Shown: positions 16,691-26,302, counted from the stretch's first letter. The stretch is DNA of 64,000 nucleotides from Bacillus sp. UNC41MFS5 (GCF_000686805.1 NZ_KK366017.1:310001-374000); one strand, 5' to 3'. Numbers and translations are program-made. Notes: generated by a model not told the origin, from the sequence alone.

Positions 16691-17986
16691 ATGGACAGCA
16701 ACACGATAGGTATTATCATCTTACTTTCAAGCTTTGTTATCTTAATTTTATTTCGCTTTCCGATTGCCCTTACACTCGTTGCTTCATCATTGCTGACTGT
16801 CATCTATCTGGGGATACCCCTTCCGGTCATAGGACAGCAAATGATACAAGGTGTCAATTCTTTTTCATTGCTTGCCATCCCGTTCTTTATCCTGACAGGA
16901 CAAATAATGAGCGAAGGAGGACTCGCCAACAGAATTGTAAATTTTGCAAGTTTATTAGTTGGAAGAATTCGAGGCGGTCTGGCAATGGTAAATAGTGTTG
17001 CTGCTTTGTTCTTTGGTAATATATCGGGATCTGCCGTCGCTGATGTTTCCTCTGTAGGGTCAGTTATGATTCCAATGATGAAAAAGAATGGATACGAAGC
17101 TGATTACGCTGTAGGTGTTACCATTGCCTCCGCTATTCAAGGTGTAGTAGTTCCACCTAGCCATAATCTAGTTTTATATTCACTAGCTGCTGGAGGAGTT
17201 TCAATCGCTAGTCTATTTATGGCTGGAATAGTTCCCGGAATCATTATGTTGATTGCTTTAATGATTACGGGCTACCTCATTGCCCGAAAAAGAGGATATG
17301 GAAAAGCGGATCCTGTGCCAAAATCTCAAATCGGCGGTATCCTTCTTCACGGAATTTTGTCTTTAAGTCCAGCCGTCATTATTTTAGGCGGTATCTTAAC
17401 AGGTTGGTTTACGGCAACAGAGTCAGGTGCATTAGCATGTTTGTATTCTTTTATTCTAGCTTTCGGTATTTATAGGGAGGCACCGGTATCTAGTATTTGG
17501 AAAATTTTGATCAGAACAACGAGAACGGTGTCCATGGTTTTTTTCTTGATTGCCGCTTCTGCAGCCTTTGGCTGGATCTTAGCATATTTGCAGATCCCGG
17601 GAATGGTAACAGATTTATTCTTAAATATTTCTGATAATCCACTAGTAATTTTATTAATTATTAATATTTTATTGCTTCTCCTTGGTGCACCAATGGACAT
17701 GGCGCCAATGATCTTAATAATGACTCCAATTCTCCTTCCAGTAGTAACGAACTTAGGAATGGATCCTGTTCACTTTGGAATTGTCCTTATTTTAAATGCT
17801 GGGATTGGTCTTTTAACACCACCGGTAGGAACGGTGTTGTTTGTCGGGTGTGCCATAGGGAAAGTCTCCATTCAGCAGGGAACGAAAGCTATGATGCCAT
17901 TTTTCTATGCATTACTTGTTGTTTTGTTAATTATCACCTATATACCTGAGGTTGTTATGTGGCTACCGCATTTGTTAGTCAAGTAA
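16691..17986 (+). CDS. TRAP transporter large permease (DctM family)
   Basis: A 431-residue transport subunit of about 12 membrane helices of the ion transporter superfamily. Family motifs are LLAIPFFILTGQIM, FFGNISGSAVADVSSVGSVMIPMM, VVPPSHNLVLYS and LLTPPVGTVLFVGCAIG. Ala/Gly/Ser-rich hairpins at the ion site are intact. Tight spacing with dctQ and the solute-binding gene shows one operon. Confidence 0.93.
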   Translation: MDSNTIGIIILLSSFVILILFRFPIALTLVASSLLTVIYLGIPLPVIGQQMIQGVNSFSLLAIPFFILTGQIMSEGGLANRIVNFASLLVGRIRGGLAMVNSVAALFFGNISGSAVADVSSVGSVMIPMMKKNGYEADYAVGVTIASAIQGVVVPPSHNLVLYSLAAGGVSIASLFMAGIVPGIIMLIALMITGYLIARKRGYGKADPVPKSQIGGILLHGILSLSPAVIILGGILTGWFTATESGALACLYSFILAFGIYREAPVSSIWKILIRTTRTVSMVFFLIAASAAFGWILAYLQIPGMVTDLFLNISDNPLVILLIINILLLLLGAPMDMAPMILIMTPILLPVVTNLGMDPVHFGIVLILNAGIGLLTPPVGTVLFVGCAIGKVSIQQGTKAMMPFFYALLVVLLIITYIPEVVMWLPHLLVK

Positions 17987-18033
17987 CCGAAGGAATAGGT
18001 GAAAATATAAAAAAATTCAAGGGGGTTTCAAGA

Positions 18034-19059
18034 ATGATAAGAAAAAAGGTTACAGGAGTTTTAGCAGCGACGCTTTTAATGGGTACCATCCTGGCTGCCT
18101 GTGGGAAAGATGAAACTGCCTCCACCAAAGATGGAGGATCTAAAGCGGAGGAAGCCAAGTATACATTTCGCTTAGCAGATAACCAGCCGCCAGATTATCC
18201 GACTGTTGTAGGGGACAAAAAGTTTGCTGAATTAGTAGAAGAAAGATCTGATGGAAGAATTAAAATTGAAGTATTTCCATCCGCTCAATTAGGGGATGAA
18301 AAATCTGTTTTGGAACAGGTGCAGCTTGGGGCTATTGAGTTTACTAGAATCAATTCCAGCCCATTAGCAGAGTTCAACGATCAGTTTGCAGCACTTTCAC
18401 TCCCATATGTATTTGAAAGCGATGAACATCTATGGAAATTCCTTAACGGTGATATGGGGACAAAATTGCTTGATGGACTTGAGCAATCCAAAATGAAAGG
18501 GCTTGCTTATTACGATTCAGGATCTCGGAGTTTTTATTCTACCAAACCTCTTAATAGTGTAAAGGATTTAAAAGGACAAAAGATTCGTGTACAACAGAGC
18601 AAAATCAACATTGATTTCATGGCTGCTTTAGGGGCAAGTGCGACACCAATGCCATATGGTGAAGTATTCAGCGCCCTTCAAACAGGAATTATCGATGGAG
18701 CAGAAAATAACCTGCCAAGCTTAGACTCCTCCAACCATTATCAGGAAGCCAAGAATTTTATCTTAGATCACCACCAACGTATTCCTGAAGTATTACTCAT
18801 TAGTAAAGCGGCGTGGGATAAGCTATCAGAAAAAGATCAAAAAATTATTAAACAAGCAGCGTTAGATTCTGTCAAAACCCAACGAGAAGAATGGGCGAAG
18901 TGGGAAGAACGTTCAGAAAAGAAATTGAAAGAAGCTGGAGTGAAATTTGTTGACGTTGACGATATGACACCATGGAAAGAGGCAGTCAAGCCAATGGTTG
19001 ATAAATACTCCAAAGATTATTCAGAAGTAATGGACGCAATTGATAAAGCACGTCCATAG
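18034..19059 (+). CDS. TRAP transporter solute-binding lipoprotein (DctP family)
   Basis: A 341-residue extracellular substrate-binding protein. Signal peptide and lipobox LAAC (Cys at residue 22), then the DctP fold: YTFRLADNQPPDYPTVVGDKKFAELVEERSDGRIKIEVFPSAQLG. The selectivity segment with the carboxylate-binding Arg appears as LKGQKIRVQQSKINIDFMAALGASATPMPYGEVFSALQTGIIDGAENN. Start ATG 18034 follows GGGGG; the longer open frame overlaps dctM. The ligand is not evident; the neighbouring glycosidase suggests a sugar acid (inference). Confidence 0.9.
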   Translation: MIRKKVTGVLAATLLMGTILAACGKDETASTKDGGSKAEEAKYTFRLADNQPPDYPTVVGDKKFAELVEERSDGRIKIEVFPSAQLGDEKSVLEQVQLGAIEFTRINSSPLAEFNDQFAALSLPYVFESDEHLWKFLNGDMGTKLLDGLEQSKMKGLAYYDSGSRSFYSTKPLNSVKDLKGQKIRVQQSKINIDFMAALGASATPMPYGEVFSALQTGIIDGAENNLPSLDSSNHYQEAKNFILDHHQRIPEVLLISKAAWDKLSEKDQKIIKQAALDSVKTQREEWAKWEERSEKKLKEAGVKFVDVDDMTPWKEAVKPMVDKYSKDYSEVMDAIDKARP

Positions 19060-19077
19060 TTTTTAACTAGTAACAAG

Positions 19078-19120
19078 CCTAGCTGGTAAATGTATCCATT
19101 TACCAGCTGGGTCTTTTCTA
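19078..19120 (+). terminator. Terminator of the TRAP operon
   Basis: Long stem CCTAGCTGGTAAATG / CATTTACCAGCTGGG (one T-G pair) with loop TATC, followed by TCTTTTCTATTTATTT. Confidence 0.85.
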
Positions 19121-19177
19121 TTTATTTATCCTAGAGAAAAAATCGCGGAAATTTTACCTAATTGGGATGGTTGAAAA

Positions 19178-21022
19178 ATGAAAAAGCAATGGAGAAAAAC
19201 AGCAGAATTTATTAATCGCTACCTTCTATTAAGAGATCAATCACTAATGACAAAGCTTTGCGCATTCTCCAGTGTTCTGGTTATTTTTCCTGTTCTTTCA
19301 GTTGGATTTATTTCATACAAGCGTTCATCCATTGAGCTGGAAAATGAGCTTAGTCAATCCAGCAGGCAGGTGATTGATCAAGTTGAGACTCATATAGAAT
19401 ATTATTTACAAGATTTTGAGATTACAAGCTTAAAAATAATTAACTCTCCTGAATTTTCCAGTCTTTTGAAAATGCGGACACAAGTAGTTGAAAATAAAGA
19501 GGCCACTCGTGAATTGGCTCGTAATACCTTGAAGTCAGCGGAATATTCACGAGCTGATATATCAAATATTACAGTGATTCTTGATAAAGGACAGGTAATT
19601 GATACCCTCGGGACAAGAAATTATTATCCTGCATCCAAAATAAAGGATGAATATTGGTATTCTTCTGTCCCACTTAATGGAATGAGTATGTTGGTAACTC
19701 GAACGCTAAAACTACAAAATAAAGAGGAGCCGGTAATTTCCCTTGTAAGAAGGCTATATAATCCTGTAACTCTCCTGCCAGTGGGAATGTTAATTATTGA
19801 TATTAATTTCAGAAGGATTGAAGAAATCTCAAACAAGGTAACGATCAGTGAAAATGGCTACTTTTTTATTCTAGATGCAAAAGGTCATTATGTATATCAT
19901 CCCGATTATTCGAAACTTGGAAAAAAAGTAGAATTCAATCAACTTTCTAAACTGAAAACAGAAGGGAGCAGTACGAAAATTTTAGAAAACGAACGGAAAG
20001 ATTTCGTCACCTATACGTTTTCCCGAAACCTTGGCTGGGGTTTTTTCACCGCCGTCCCATACCGAGATGTAACGGGGGGAATTATTCAAATCGGAAGAAC
20101 AATTGTCTCAACGATACTTATCTCATTAATCATTGCCTATCTGATTGGTTTTGGTTTTGCTACTAGCATTATTCGCCCGATTCGGCGGTTGCAACAATAT
20201 ATGAAAGAAGTTGAAATTGGAAATCTTAATTTTAGAGTACGAGTGGAATCTAACGATGAAATTGGACAACTGACCAAAGGTTTTAATAATACAGTTGAAA
20301 AGCTATCAAATCTGCTTGAAGAAGTATATGTCTCGAAGTTAAGAGCGGCAGAAATGTCACTCAAACAAAAGGAAATTGAATTAAAAATGCTTCAGTCACA
20401 AATGAACCCTCATTTTTTATACAATTCTCTTGAAACGATCAGAGGCATGGCTTTGGAACAGAATCAGGAAAATATTGCTGATATGTCTTCCGCATTAGGA
20501 AAGCTGCTTCGCTATAATTTAAAAAATAGCTCATCTACAGTAAGTCTGGGTGAAGAGATTAAATTTTGCCAAATGTACCTGCAAATTCAGAAATTTCGCT
20601 TTGACGACCGGTTTGAGTTTTTGTTTGATATTCCAGAATGGGCAATGAATCTTAAGGTTGCAAAGTTTTCATTGCAGCCATTAATAGAAAATTGTTTTGT
20701 TCATGGATTTGGTCCGAATATTTGGAAATTGAAAATAATCATTTCTGTGTTTCGTCAATCCGAAACTTCTTTTATTATTCGCATTTCAGACACAGGTGCT
20801 GGAATAAAGGAACAAATTCTAGAGCAGATCATAAAGAAGATTGAACAAAAAACTACTTCCAGTGAAGGAATTCATATCGGGGTAATAAATGTACACCAAA
20901 GAATTCATTATTTGTTTGGTCCTGAATACGGGATTTCAATTCACAGTGAACATGGGGCAGGGACAGAAATCGATATGCATTTACCAATCATAGATGAACA
21001 GGAGGAAGGGGAACAAGTATGA
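19178..21022 (+). CDS. YesM-type sensor histidine kinase
   Basis: A 614-residue membrane sensor: membrane segment near residues 28-48, a large extracellular dCache-like domain (about 50-300), a second membrane segment (VSTILISLIIAYLIGFGFA), HAMP (RRLQQYMKEVEIGNLNFRVR), a coiled coil, the His kinase domain with the phosphoacceptor in QMNPHFLYNSLETIRGMA, and a HATPase domain (ENCFVHGFG, DTGAGI). This is the class found next to carbohydrate transporters in Firmicutes. It overlaps the regulator gene by 4 bases. The probable stimulus is the TRAP substrate or a related extracellular sugar. Confidence 0.92.
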   Translation: MKKQWRKTAEFINRYLLLRDQSLMTKLCAFSSVLVIFPVLSVGFISYKRSSIELENELSQSSRQVIDQVETHIEYYLQDFEITSLKIINSPEFSSLLKMRTQVVENKEATRELARNTLKSAEYSRADISNITVILDKGQVIDTLGTRNYYPASKIKDEYWYSSVPLNGMSMLVTRTLKLQNKEEPVISLVRRLYNPVTLLPVGMLIIDINFRRIEEISNKVTISENGYFFILDAKGHYVYHPDYSKLGKKVEFNQLSKLKTEGSSTKILENERKDFVTYTFSRNLGWGFFTAVPYRDVTGGIIQIGRTIVSTILISLIIAYLIGFGFATSIIRPIRRLQQYMKEVEIGNLNFRVRVESNDEIGQLTKGFNNTVEKLSNLLEEVYVSKLRAAEMSLKQKEIELKMLQSQMNPHFLYNSLETIRGMALEQNQENIADMSSALGKLLRYNLKNSSSTVSLGEEIKFCQMYLQIQKFRFDDRFEFLFDIPEWAMNLKVAKFSLQPLIENCFVHGFGPNIWKLKIIISVFRQSETSFIIRISDTGAGIKEQILEQIIKKIEQKTTSSEGIHIGVINVHQRIHYLFGPEYGISIHSEHGAGTEIDMHLPIIDEQEEGEQV

Positions 21023-21759
21023 AAAATATCTTGTTGGTTGACGATGAGAAATGGGTTCGAACAGCTCTGAAGTGGACGATTAACAAGTTAAACCTTCCCT
21101 TGCATGTGGTCCACGAATGTGAAAACGGATTAGCCGCATTAGACTGGTTAAAGCTACATGAGGTTGACCTGATTATGACGGATATTCGTATGCCGATAAT
21201 GGATGGGCTTTCATTGGTGAAGGAACTGGACCAATTAAAGAGAAATCAGGATGTAGTCGTTATCACTGTTCATGATGAGTTCCAGTTTGTACAACAAGCA
21301 ATGCGGAGCGGGGTAACCGATTACCTCCTTAAACCGATAGAGGAGACTGAGTTAAGAAGATGTCTTGAAAAGTGGTTAGATAAATGTATTAACGAAGAAC
21401 AGAAAAGGAACATTGCTCATTATGAGAATGAAAACCTTCCTTCCTCAACGATCGACCGGGTGTTGCATTATTTAAAAATAACTCCATTAGACCAAATAAC
21501 GCTAAAGGATGCAGCAGAGAGTGTACACATGAATCCTAGTTACCTCAGTCAATTGTTCAAGCAGCAGCTTAGTAAAAAGTTTGTTGATTATATTACCGAA
21601 CTTCGAATTGAGGAGAGTAAACGTTTGTTACAAAATACAACATTAAGAATGTCGGAGATTGCCGAAAGAGTGGGATATTCTGATTTAGCCTATTTCAGTA
21701 ATAACTTTAAGAGAATTACGGGTTGTTCCCCCTCAGAGTTTCGAAAATCTGCAATATAA
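21019..21759 (+). CDS. YesN-type response regulator with AraC HTH domain
   Basis: A 246-residue regulator. The receiver domain spans about 1-120 with the acidic pair DDE (9-11), phospho-Asp in LIMTDIRMP and Lys in YLLKPIEE. The C-terminal AraC/XylS double helix-turn-helix covers about 145-246 (LKDAAESVHMNPSYLSQLFKQQL and MSEIAERVGYSDLAYFSNNFKRITGCSPSEFRK). Its ATG overlaps the kinase stop. By position it should activate the TRAP operon and the GH3 gene, whose promoters share a direct repeat. Confidence 0.92.
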   Translation: MKNILLVDDEKWVRTALKWTINKLNLPLHVVHECENGLAALDWLKLHEVDLIMTDIRMPIMDGLSLVKELDQLKRNQDVVVITVHDEFQFVQQAMRSGVTDYLLKPIEETELRRCLEKWLDKCINEEQKRNIAHYENENLPSSTIDRVLHYLKITPLDQITLKDAAESVHMNPSYLSQLFKQQLSKKFVDYITELRIEESKRLLQNTTLRMSEIAERVGYSDLAYFSNNFKRITGCSPSEFRKSAI

Positions 21760-21796
21760 AATGAATTGTTACATCCTAAATGAAGAAGATTAGCGT

Positions 21797-21830
21797 AGTC
21801 AATAATCTTAAGATTACTGACTATTTTTTT
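21797..21830 (+). terminator. Terminator of the two-component operon
   Basis: Stem AGTCAATAATC / GATTACTGACT (one mismatch) around a TTAA loop, followed by ATTTTTTTT. Confidence 0.8.
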
Positions 21831-21923
21831 TGCTGAAACTAATTCGAAACTTTTAAATTGGAAGGTTACAGGTTGTAACTATAAGTCTTTTATCATAGGA
21901 CAATATAACCGAATATTACGAAT

Positions 21924-21952
21924 CTTAAAAAAACACAAATCCACCTAAAAAA
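21924..21952 (+). promoter_or_regulatory. Direct-repeat operator of the GH3 gene
   Basis: CTTAAAAAA at 21924 and CCTAAAAAA at 21944 with AACACAAAT between, matching the element at 16090-16119. TACAAT at 21983-21988 is the -10, 39 bases after the second repeat start (38 in the TRAP promoter). Confidence 0.6.
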
Positions 21953-21997
21953 TCTCCCTATTATCTATTACAAATTGAAATGTACAATCAATTTGTG

Positions 21998-22012
21998 ATG
22001 AAAGCGTTTACG
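21998..22012 (+). promoter_or_regulatory. Catabolite-responsive element (cre) of the GH3 gene
   Basis: ATGAAAGCGTTTACG fits the CcpA consensus WTGNAARCGNWWWCA at all positions but the last. It is about 22 bases downstream of the predicted -10. Confidence 0.75.
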
Positions 22013-22091
22013 TGAGTTGGGAGGTGTTCTAGCAGAACTGGTCCATTTACTAATTTTTTGGCAGTGTTTATCTGAAATGGGGGAAAAGAGG

Positions 22092-24119
22092 ATGAATGTA
22101 TTTTCAAATCATTTTAAAAAGGCAGCATCGATATCGCTTGCAGCGGTGATGCTAACATCGCTTGCTGTACCATTCGCAAGTGCAGAACCAGAAAAATCGA
22201 ATGGCAACAAGCAAAATGCACCTAAGATCGAAGCAACCGCCAAGAATGTCCTTGTTCAGGGGGGCAAAAAATTCAAAGACTTAAATGGGAACAAAAAAGT
22301 GGATCAATATGAAAACTGGCAGCTCCCTACTCAAGTACGTGTAAAGGATCTTGTCAAACAGATGACACTTGAGGAAAAAGCTGCAATGATGCTTATTACT
22401 GAATTTCCGAGTTTTAAGGATGGGAAGTTACAGCCCAATAAGTTAATTAATCAAAATACACGCTACTTCATCTTCCGTCAAACTCCGACAGCAGATGTTA
22501 TAGCCGACTATAATAATCAGCTGCAAGAGGCAGCGGAGGGTTCAAGATTAGGTATTCCAATTGTGATCACATCAAACCCGCGGAATCATGCCTCAATAGA
22601 TTATACGAATAGTAGTGAAGGCTCTGGAATGTTTTCCTTTTGGCCGGGTCCATTAGGTCTCGCAGCAACGCGTGATACGAATCTTGTAAATGAGTTCGCT
22701 CAAATTGCTGCAAAAGAATGGAGAACTTCTGGTATTCGCAAAATCTACGGCTATACGGCGGATGTTGCCACAGACCCGTTATGGGCAAGAATTGAAGATA
22801 CATTTGGAGAACATCCTGAGCTTGCTGCAAACATGATTTATAACACGATAAAAGGTTTTCAAGGCGATGCACTTGGGCCAGACAGTGTTTCGATCACGAC
22901 GAAGCATTTCCCAGGAGGCGGGGCACGTGATAATGGTTTGGACCCACATTTTGTGGAAGGTAAATTTAATCCTTATCCGACCGAAGGGAGTCTACTTAAG
23001 TATCATATTCCGCCCTTTAAGGCTGCAATTGCAGCGGGTACATCGGCTATCATGCCTTATTACGCGTATCCAAGCAACACTAGCGCTGATCAAGGATTGC
23101 CATGGTATGCACAAGATAAGCAATTTGAAGAGGTTGGCTTTGCGTTGAATAAAGGGTTTATAACAGATTTCTTGCGTGGAGAGCTTGGATTCAAAGGCTA
23201 TGTAAACTCCGACACGGGTGCGATTGGAAATAACGCTTGGGGGGCTGAAAACTTAACGCCAGAGCAAAAATTTGCGAAAGCAATCGATGCAGGGACAAAC
23301 ATTATTTCTGGAGCATCCGATCCAACTCCCATAATTAGTGCAGTTAAAAACGGTTTGCTTGATGAAGAGAAAGTAAACGAATCGGTCACGTTTTTGCTGA
23401 CAGAAATGATGAAATTGGGGCTATTTGAAAACCCTTACGTAAACCCACAGAATGCACTTAATGTTGTAAATAATCCAGCATCACAGCAAAAAGCTGATGA
23501 AGCCCATCGTAAGTCCATCGTCCTTTTACGCAATGATCAAATCAATGGCGAAAATCTATTGCCTTTGAGGGATGAAAAAGTGAAAAATGTAAAGCTTTAT
23601 GTGGAAATGTTTCCAGGTGGAAATGATGAAGCAAGTACCAAGAAATTAAAAGAGACTATACAAAACTACGATCCATCTATCAGAGTCACAAATAATATAG
23701 ATGAAGCCACACATGCATTTGTTTGGGTCCGTCCTGTTCAATCGAACTGGGATAATAATCCACGGATAACAATCGGTCCGGAAACAGGGATTACCAATGT
23801 CGATAGAATTATTGAGATACAAAAAAAGGTGCCGACTATTACGGCGATAAACATGACAAATCCTTGGTTGATTGATCAAATTGAGCCAAATGCCGCAGCT
23901 GTCATAAGCACTTTTGGTGTGAAAACTGAGGCAATTGTTGATGTTATCCGTGGAAAATTCAATCCTACTGGGAAACTTCCGTTCACTATCCCTGCTAATA
24001 AGGACGCTGTAGATAACGAAGTCGGAGATATTCCTGGCTATGTAGAAGCTCCGTCTTATACTTACAAGAACAAAAATGGTGACACGTACGGGTTCGATTT
24101 TGGTTTGTCATATAAATAA
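22092..24119 (+). CDS. Secreted glycoside hydrolase family 3 protein (beta-glucosidase-like)
   Basis: A 675-residue exported enzyme. Signal peptide FKKAASISLAAVMLTSLAVPFASA, then the GH3 barrel: VKQMTLEEKAAMM, TTKHFPGGGARDNG, and the nucleophile Asp in GYVNSDTGAIG. The C-terminal alpha/beta sandwich follows (HRKSIVLLRNDQ, GKLPFTIPANKDAVDNEVGDIPGY). It should remove terminal beta-linked sugars outside the cell. Start ATG 22092 follows GGGGGAAAAGAGG; the longer open frame upstream has no ribosome site and lies in the promoter region. Shared promoter elements tie it to the TRAP importer. The exact glycoside is unknown. Confidence 0.9.
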   Translation: MNVFSNHFKKAASISLAAVMLTSLAVPFASAEPEKSNGNKQNAPKIEATAKNVLVQGGKKFKDLNGNKKVDQYENWQLPTQVRVKDLVKQMTLEEKAAMMLITEFPSFKDGKLQPNKLINQNTRYFIFRQTPTADVIADYNNQLQEAAEGSRLGIPIVITSNPRNHASIDYTNSSEGSGMFSFWPGPLGLAATRDTNLVNEFAQIAAKEWRTSGIRKIYGYTADVATDPLWARIEDTFGEHPELAANMIYNTIKGFQGDALGPDSVSITTKHFPGGGARDNGLDPHFVEGKFNPYPTEGSLLKYHIPPFKAAIAAGTSAIMPYYAYPSNTSADQGLPWYAQDKQFEEVGFALNKGFITDFLRGELGFKGYVNSDTGAIGNNAWGAENLTPEQKFAKAIDAGTNIISGASDPTPIISAVKNGLLDEEKVNESVTFLLTEMMKLGLFENPYVNPQNALNVVNNPASQQKADEAHRKSIVLLRNDQINGENLLPLRDEKVKNVKLYVEMFPGGNDEASTKKLKETIQNYDPSIRVTNNIDEATHAFVWVRPVQSNWDNNPRITIGPETGITNVDRIIEIQKKVPTITAINMTNPWLIDQIEPNAAAVISTFGVKTEAIVDVIRGKFNPTGKLPFTIPANKDAVDNEVGDIPGYVEAPSYTYKNKNGDTYGFDFGLSYK

Positions 24120-24142
24120 GAAAACTTCTTTAAACAAGATGA

Positions 24143-24172
24143 AAACACCAGCCTTTTAGTGCTGGTGTTTAT
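24143..24172. terminator. Bidirectional terminator between GH3 and alkA
   Basis: Stem AAACACCAGC / GCTGGTGTTT with loop CTTTTAGT; T-rich on both sides when read from either strand. Confidence 0.8.
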
Positions 24173-24177
24173 TTGAT

Positions 24178-25089
24178 TTAATAGAGAACACGCCATAGAT
24201 AAAAGGTTGCATAAGATTCCCAATTTCTCCATGGGATAGAAAACTTTAAGATATCCTCCTTGGTCGGCTTTCTATCCATATTAAGTATTGTTTTAATGGC
24301 ATTGAGTAAACCTACATCATCGATTGGGAAGGCGGTAGGGAAGCGCAGGCAGCGCATCAGCACATAATTAGCTGTCCATGGACCAATCCCACGTATTTTC
24401 ATTAATCTTTTTTCGACAACCTTAAAATTACCGACTTCCATTAATTTTTCTTTGGATAATTCACCGCTGGCCATTAATTGCGCAATCCCAATAATATATT
24501 CACTCTTTTTCACGGTCATTTTTATTTCCGCCAGATCGATGGGTGTGAGTTTAGCAATTCGTTCGTAGGAAGGAAAAATCCAATATTTTTGTCCTTCCCA
24601 TTCGATTGACTCACCGAATTTTTCAACAAATTGCTTCTTTAATGTGTAGGCGAAGCTTAAGTTAATTTGCTGCCCTAAGACTCCCCAACAGAGTGCCTCA
24701 AACAAATCAGGGATTCCGATGAGGCGTAATCCAAAAAATTTTTCTACGGGCATTTTAAGTAATGGATCAGCTTTCGCCATCTTATAAAAGGAGGTTAAGT
24801 CGTTATCGAGGTCAAACCATTCATGGATATAGCGGATTACATCAGAAGTCTCGCATGGTTTACCTGCTAAAAAGTGAACAATCATTTGGTTCTTATCGTT
24901 TACATTTATTTGTACAAGAGTTCGAATTTCTCCAATTGCGATAACCCTTGTAATGGTATTTTTTTCTATTTCATACATACATTCATTTTTATTCCGCTCT
25001 AGATAACTAAGGTTTACTTTGAGATTAAACTCTTCTGGCAGTGTAATAATGAGATCTTCATCTTCGAACTTACTTCTAATTTTAGTCAC
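24178..25089 (-). CDS. alkA: DNA-3-methyladenine glycosylase II (AlkA)
   Basis: A 303-residue base-excision repair glycosylase of the HhH-GPD family that removes alkylated purines. Visible are LCWGVLGQQINLSFAYTLKKQFVEKFG, the helix-hairpin-helix with the GPD loop MKIRGIGPWTANYVLMRCL, and the catalytic Asp in FPIDDVGLLNAI. The length equals that remembered for B. subtilis AlkA. No ada or adaA gene is beside it. GGGGGAGA lies upstream of the ATG. Confidence 0.9.
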   Translation of the reverse strand: MTKIRSKFEDEDLIITLPEEFNLKVNLSYLERNKNECMYEIEKNTITRVIAIGEIRTLVQINVNDKNQMIVHFLAGKPCETSDVIRYIHEWFDLDNDLTSFYKMAKADPLLKMPVEKFFGLRLIGIPDLFEALCWGVLGQQINLSFAYTLKKQFVEKFGESIEWEGQKYWIFPSYERIAKLTPIDLAEIKMTVKKSEYIIGIAQLMASGELSKEKLMEVGNFKVVEKRLMKIRGIGPWTANYVLMRCLRFPTAFPIDDVGLLNAIKTILNMDRKPTKEDILKFSIPWRNWESYATFYLWRVLY

Positions 25090-25264
25090 GTTATCTCCCC
25101 CGGTTATCTGCTATATTCTATTATTATCATAAAAGTATAAAAAATAATGTTTATATCTTGATCTTATGATCAAAAATCTATTATTTTCCACTTAGTTAAG
25201 TGTATATTGAATATATGTTAATTGCTTCTATGAAGAATCTACAAATGAAGGTGAGGAATCTTTG

Positions 25265-26248
25265 ATGAAACCAAAAGTTATTGTCTATAATAAAGTCGAT
25301 CCAACAGTTTTGGCATATGTTCGTGAAGCCTGTGAAGTAATTTACTTTGAAAACTTGGATGCGCAGACACTTCCTGACTTTTATCAAGAATTAAAGGAAG
25401 CATATGGGATTCTAGGCTCGGGATTAAAAGTAGATGAGCAGTTTTTAAAGCAGGCGCCTCATTTGAAAATTATTAGCAATATCTCGGTCGGCTACGATAA
25501 TTTAGATATTCCTGAAATAAATAAACGAAAAATTATGGCTACCAATACCCCGGATGTATTAAATGATAGTGTAGCTGATACTATTTTCGGTTTACTACTT
25601 GCAACCGCAAGAAGAATGCCAGAATTACATCAGATGGTCAAGTCAGGGAAGTGGACATCGAAAATTAGTGAAGAGCAATTTGGCGTAGATGTTCATCATA
25701 AGACATTAGGTATTATCGGAATGGGAGGGGTAGGCTCGGCAATTGCTAAACGGGCTCATTTTGGCTTTGATATGCCTATTTTGTATCATAATCGGACAAG
25801 AAATATAAAAGCTGAACAAACCTTTCAAGCAACCTATTGTTCACTTGAAGACATATGCCAGCAAGCTGATTTCATTTGCTTAATGACGCCGCTAACTCCA
25901 AACACTGTAAAGTTAATAGGGGAAAAGGAATTTAAATTAATGAAGAAATCGGCCATTTTCGTCAATGGTTCGCGCGGGGCAACAGTTGATGAAGATGCCT
26001 TAGTTCGGGCTCTTCAAAATAAAGAGATTTTAGCTGCAGGACTTGATGTGTTCACACAAGAACCAGTAAATCCAGACCACCCGCTATTATCACTGGATAA
26101 TGTAGTCACATTGCCTCATATCGGTTCTGCTACCTATGAAACACGATTGAAAATGGCTAAACTTGCAGCGGAAAATCTAGTACTTGGTCTCAAGGGAAAA
26201 CAGCCGCCTTCCTTAATAAATCAAGAGATTTTAAGCGAAGTTCGATAA
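25265..26248 (+). CDS. D-2-hydroxyacid dehydrogenase (glyoxylate/gluconate 2-reductase, YvcT-like)
   Basis: A 327-residue NAD(P)-dependent cytosolic dehydrogenase that reduces 2-oxoacids such as glyoxylate, hydroxypyruvate or 2-ketogluconate. The catalytic Arg is in FVNGSRGATVDEDAL, Glu in DVFTQEPVNPDHPL, His in VVTLPHIGSA; the nucleotide loop is GIIGMGGVGSAIAKR. ATG 25265 has GAGG 8 bases upstream; TTG 25262 is the alternative. Monocistronic, with its own terminator. Confidence 0.88.
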   Translation: MKPKVIVYNKVDPTVLAYVREACEVIYFENLDAQTLPDFYQELKEAYGILGSGLKVDEQFLKQAPHLKIISNISVGYDNLDIPEINKRKIMATNTPDVLNDSVADTIFGLLLATARRMPELHQMVKSGKWTSKISEEQFGVDVHHKTLGIIGMGGVGSAIAKRAHFGFDMPILYHNRTRNIKAEQTFQATYCSLEDICQQADFICLMTPLTPNTVKLIGEKEFKLMKKSAIFVNGSRGATVDEDALVRALQNKEILAAGLDVFTQEPVNPDHPLLSLDNVVTLPHIGSATYETRLKMAKLAAENLVLGLKGKQPPSLINQEILSEVR

Positions 26249-26250
26249 AT

Positions 26251-26302
26251 AAAAGGCGTGAAGTATCATTTGAAAAAAGGTGATTCTCTACGCCTTTTTT
26301 TC
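26251..26302 (+). terminator. Terminator after the hydroxyacid dehydrogenase gene
   Basis: Stem AAAAGGCGT (26251-26259) / ACGCCTTTT (26290-26298), with a T-run into 26301. The 30-base loop is long. Confidence 0.65.
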
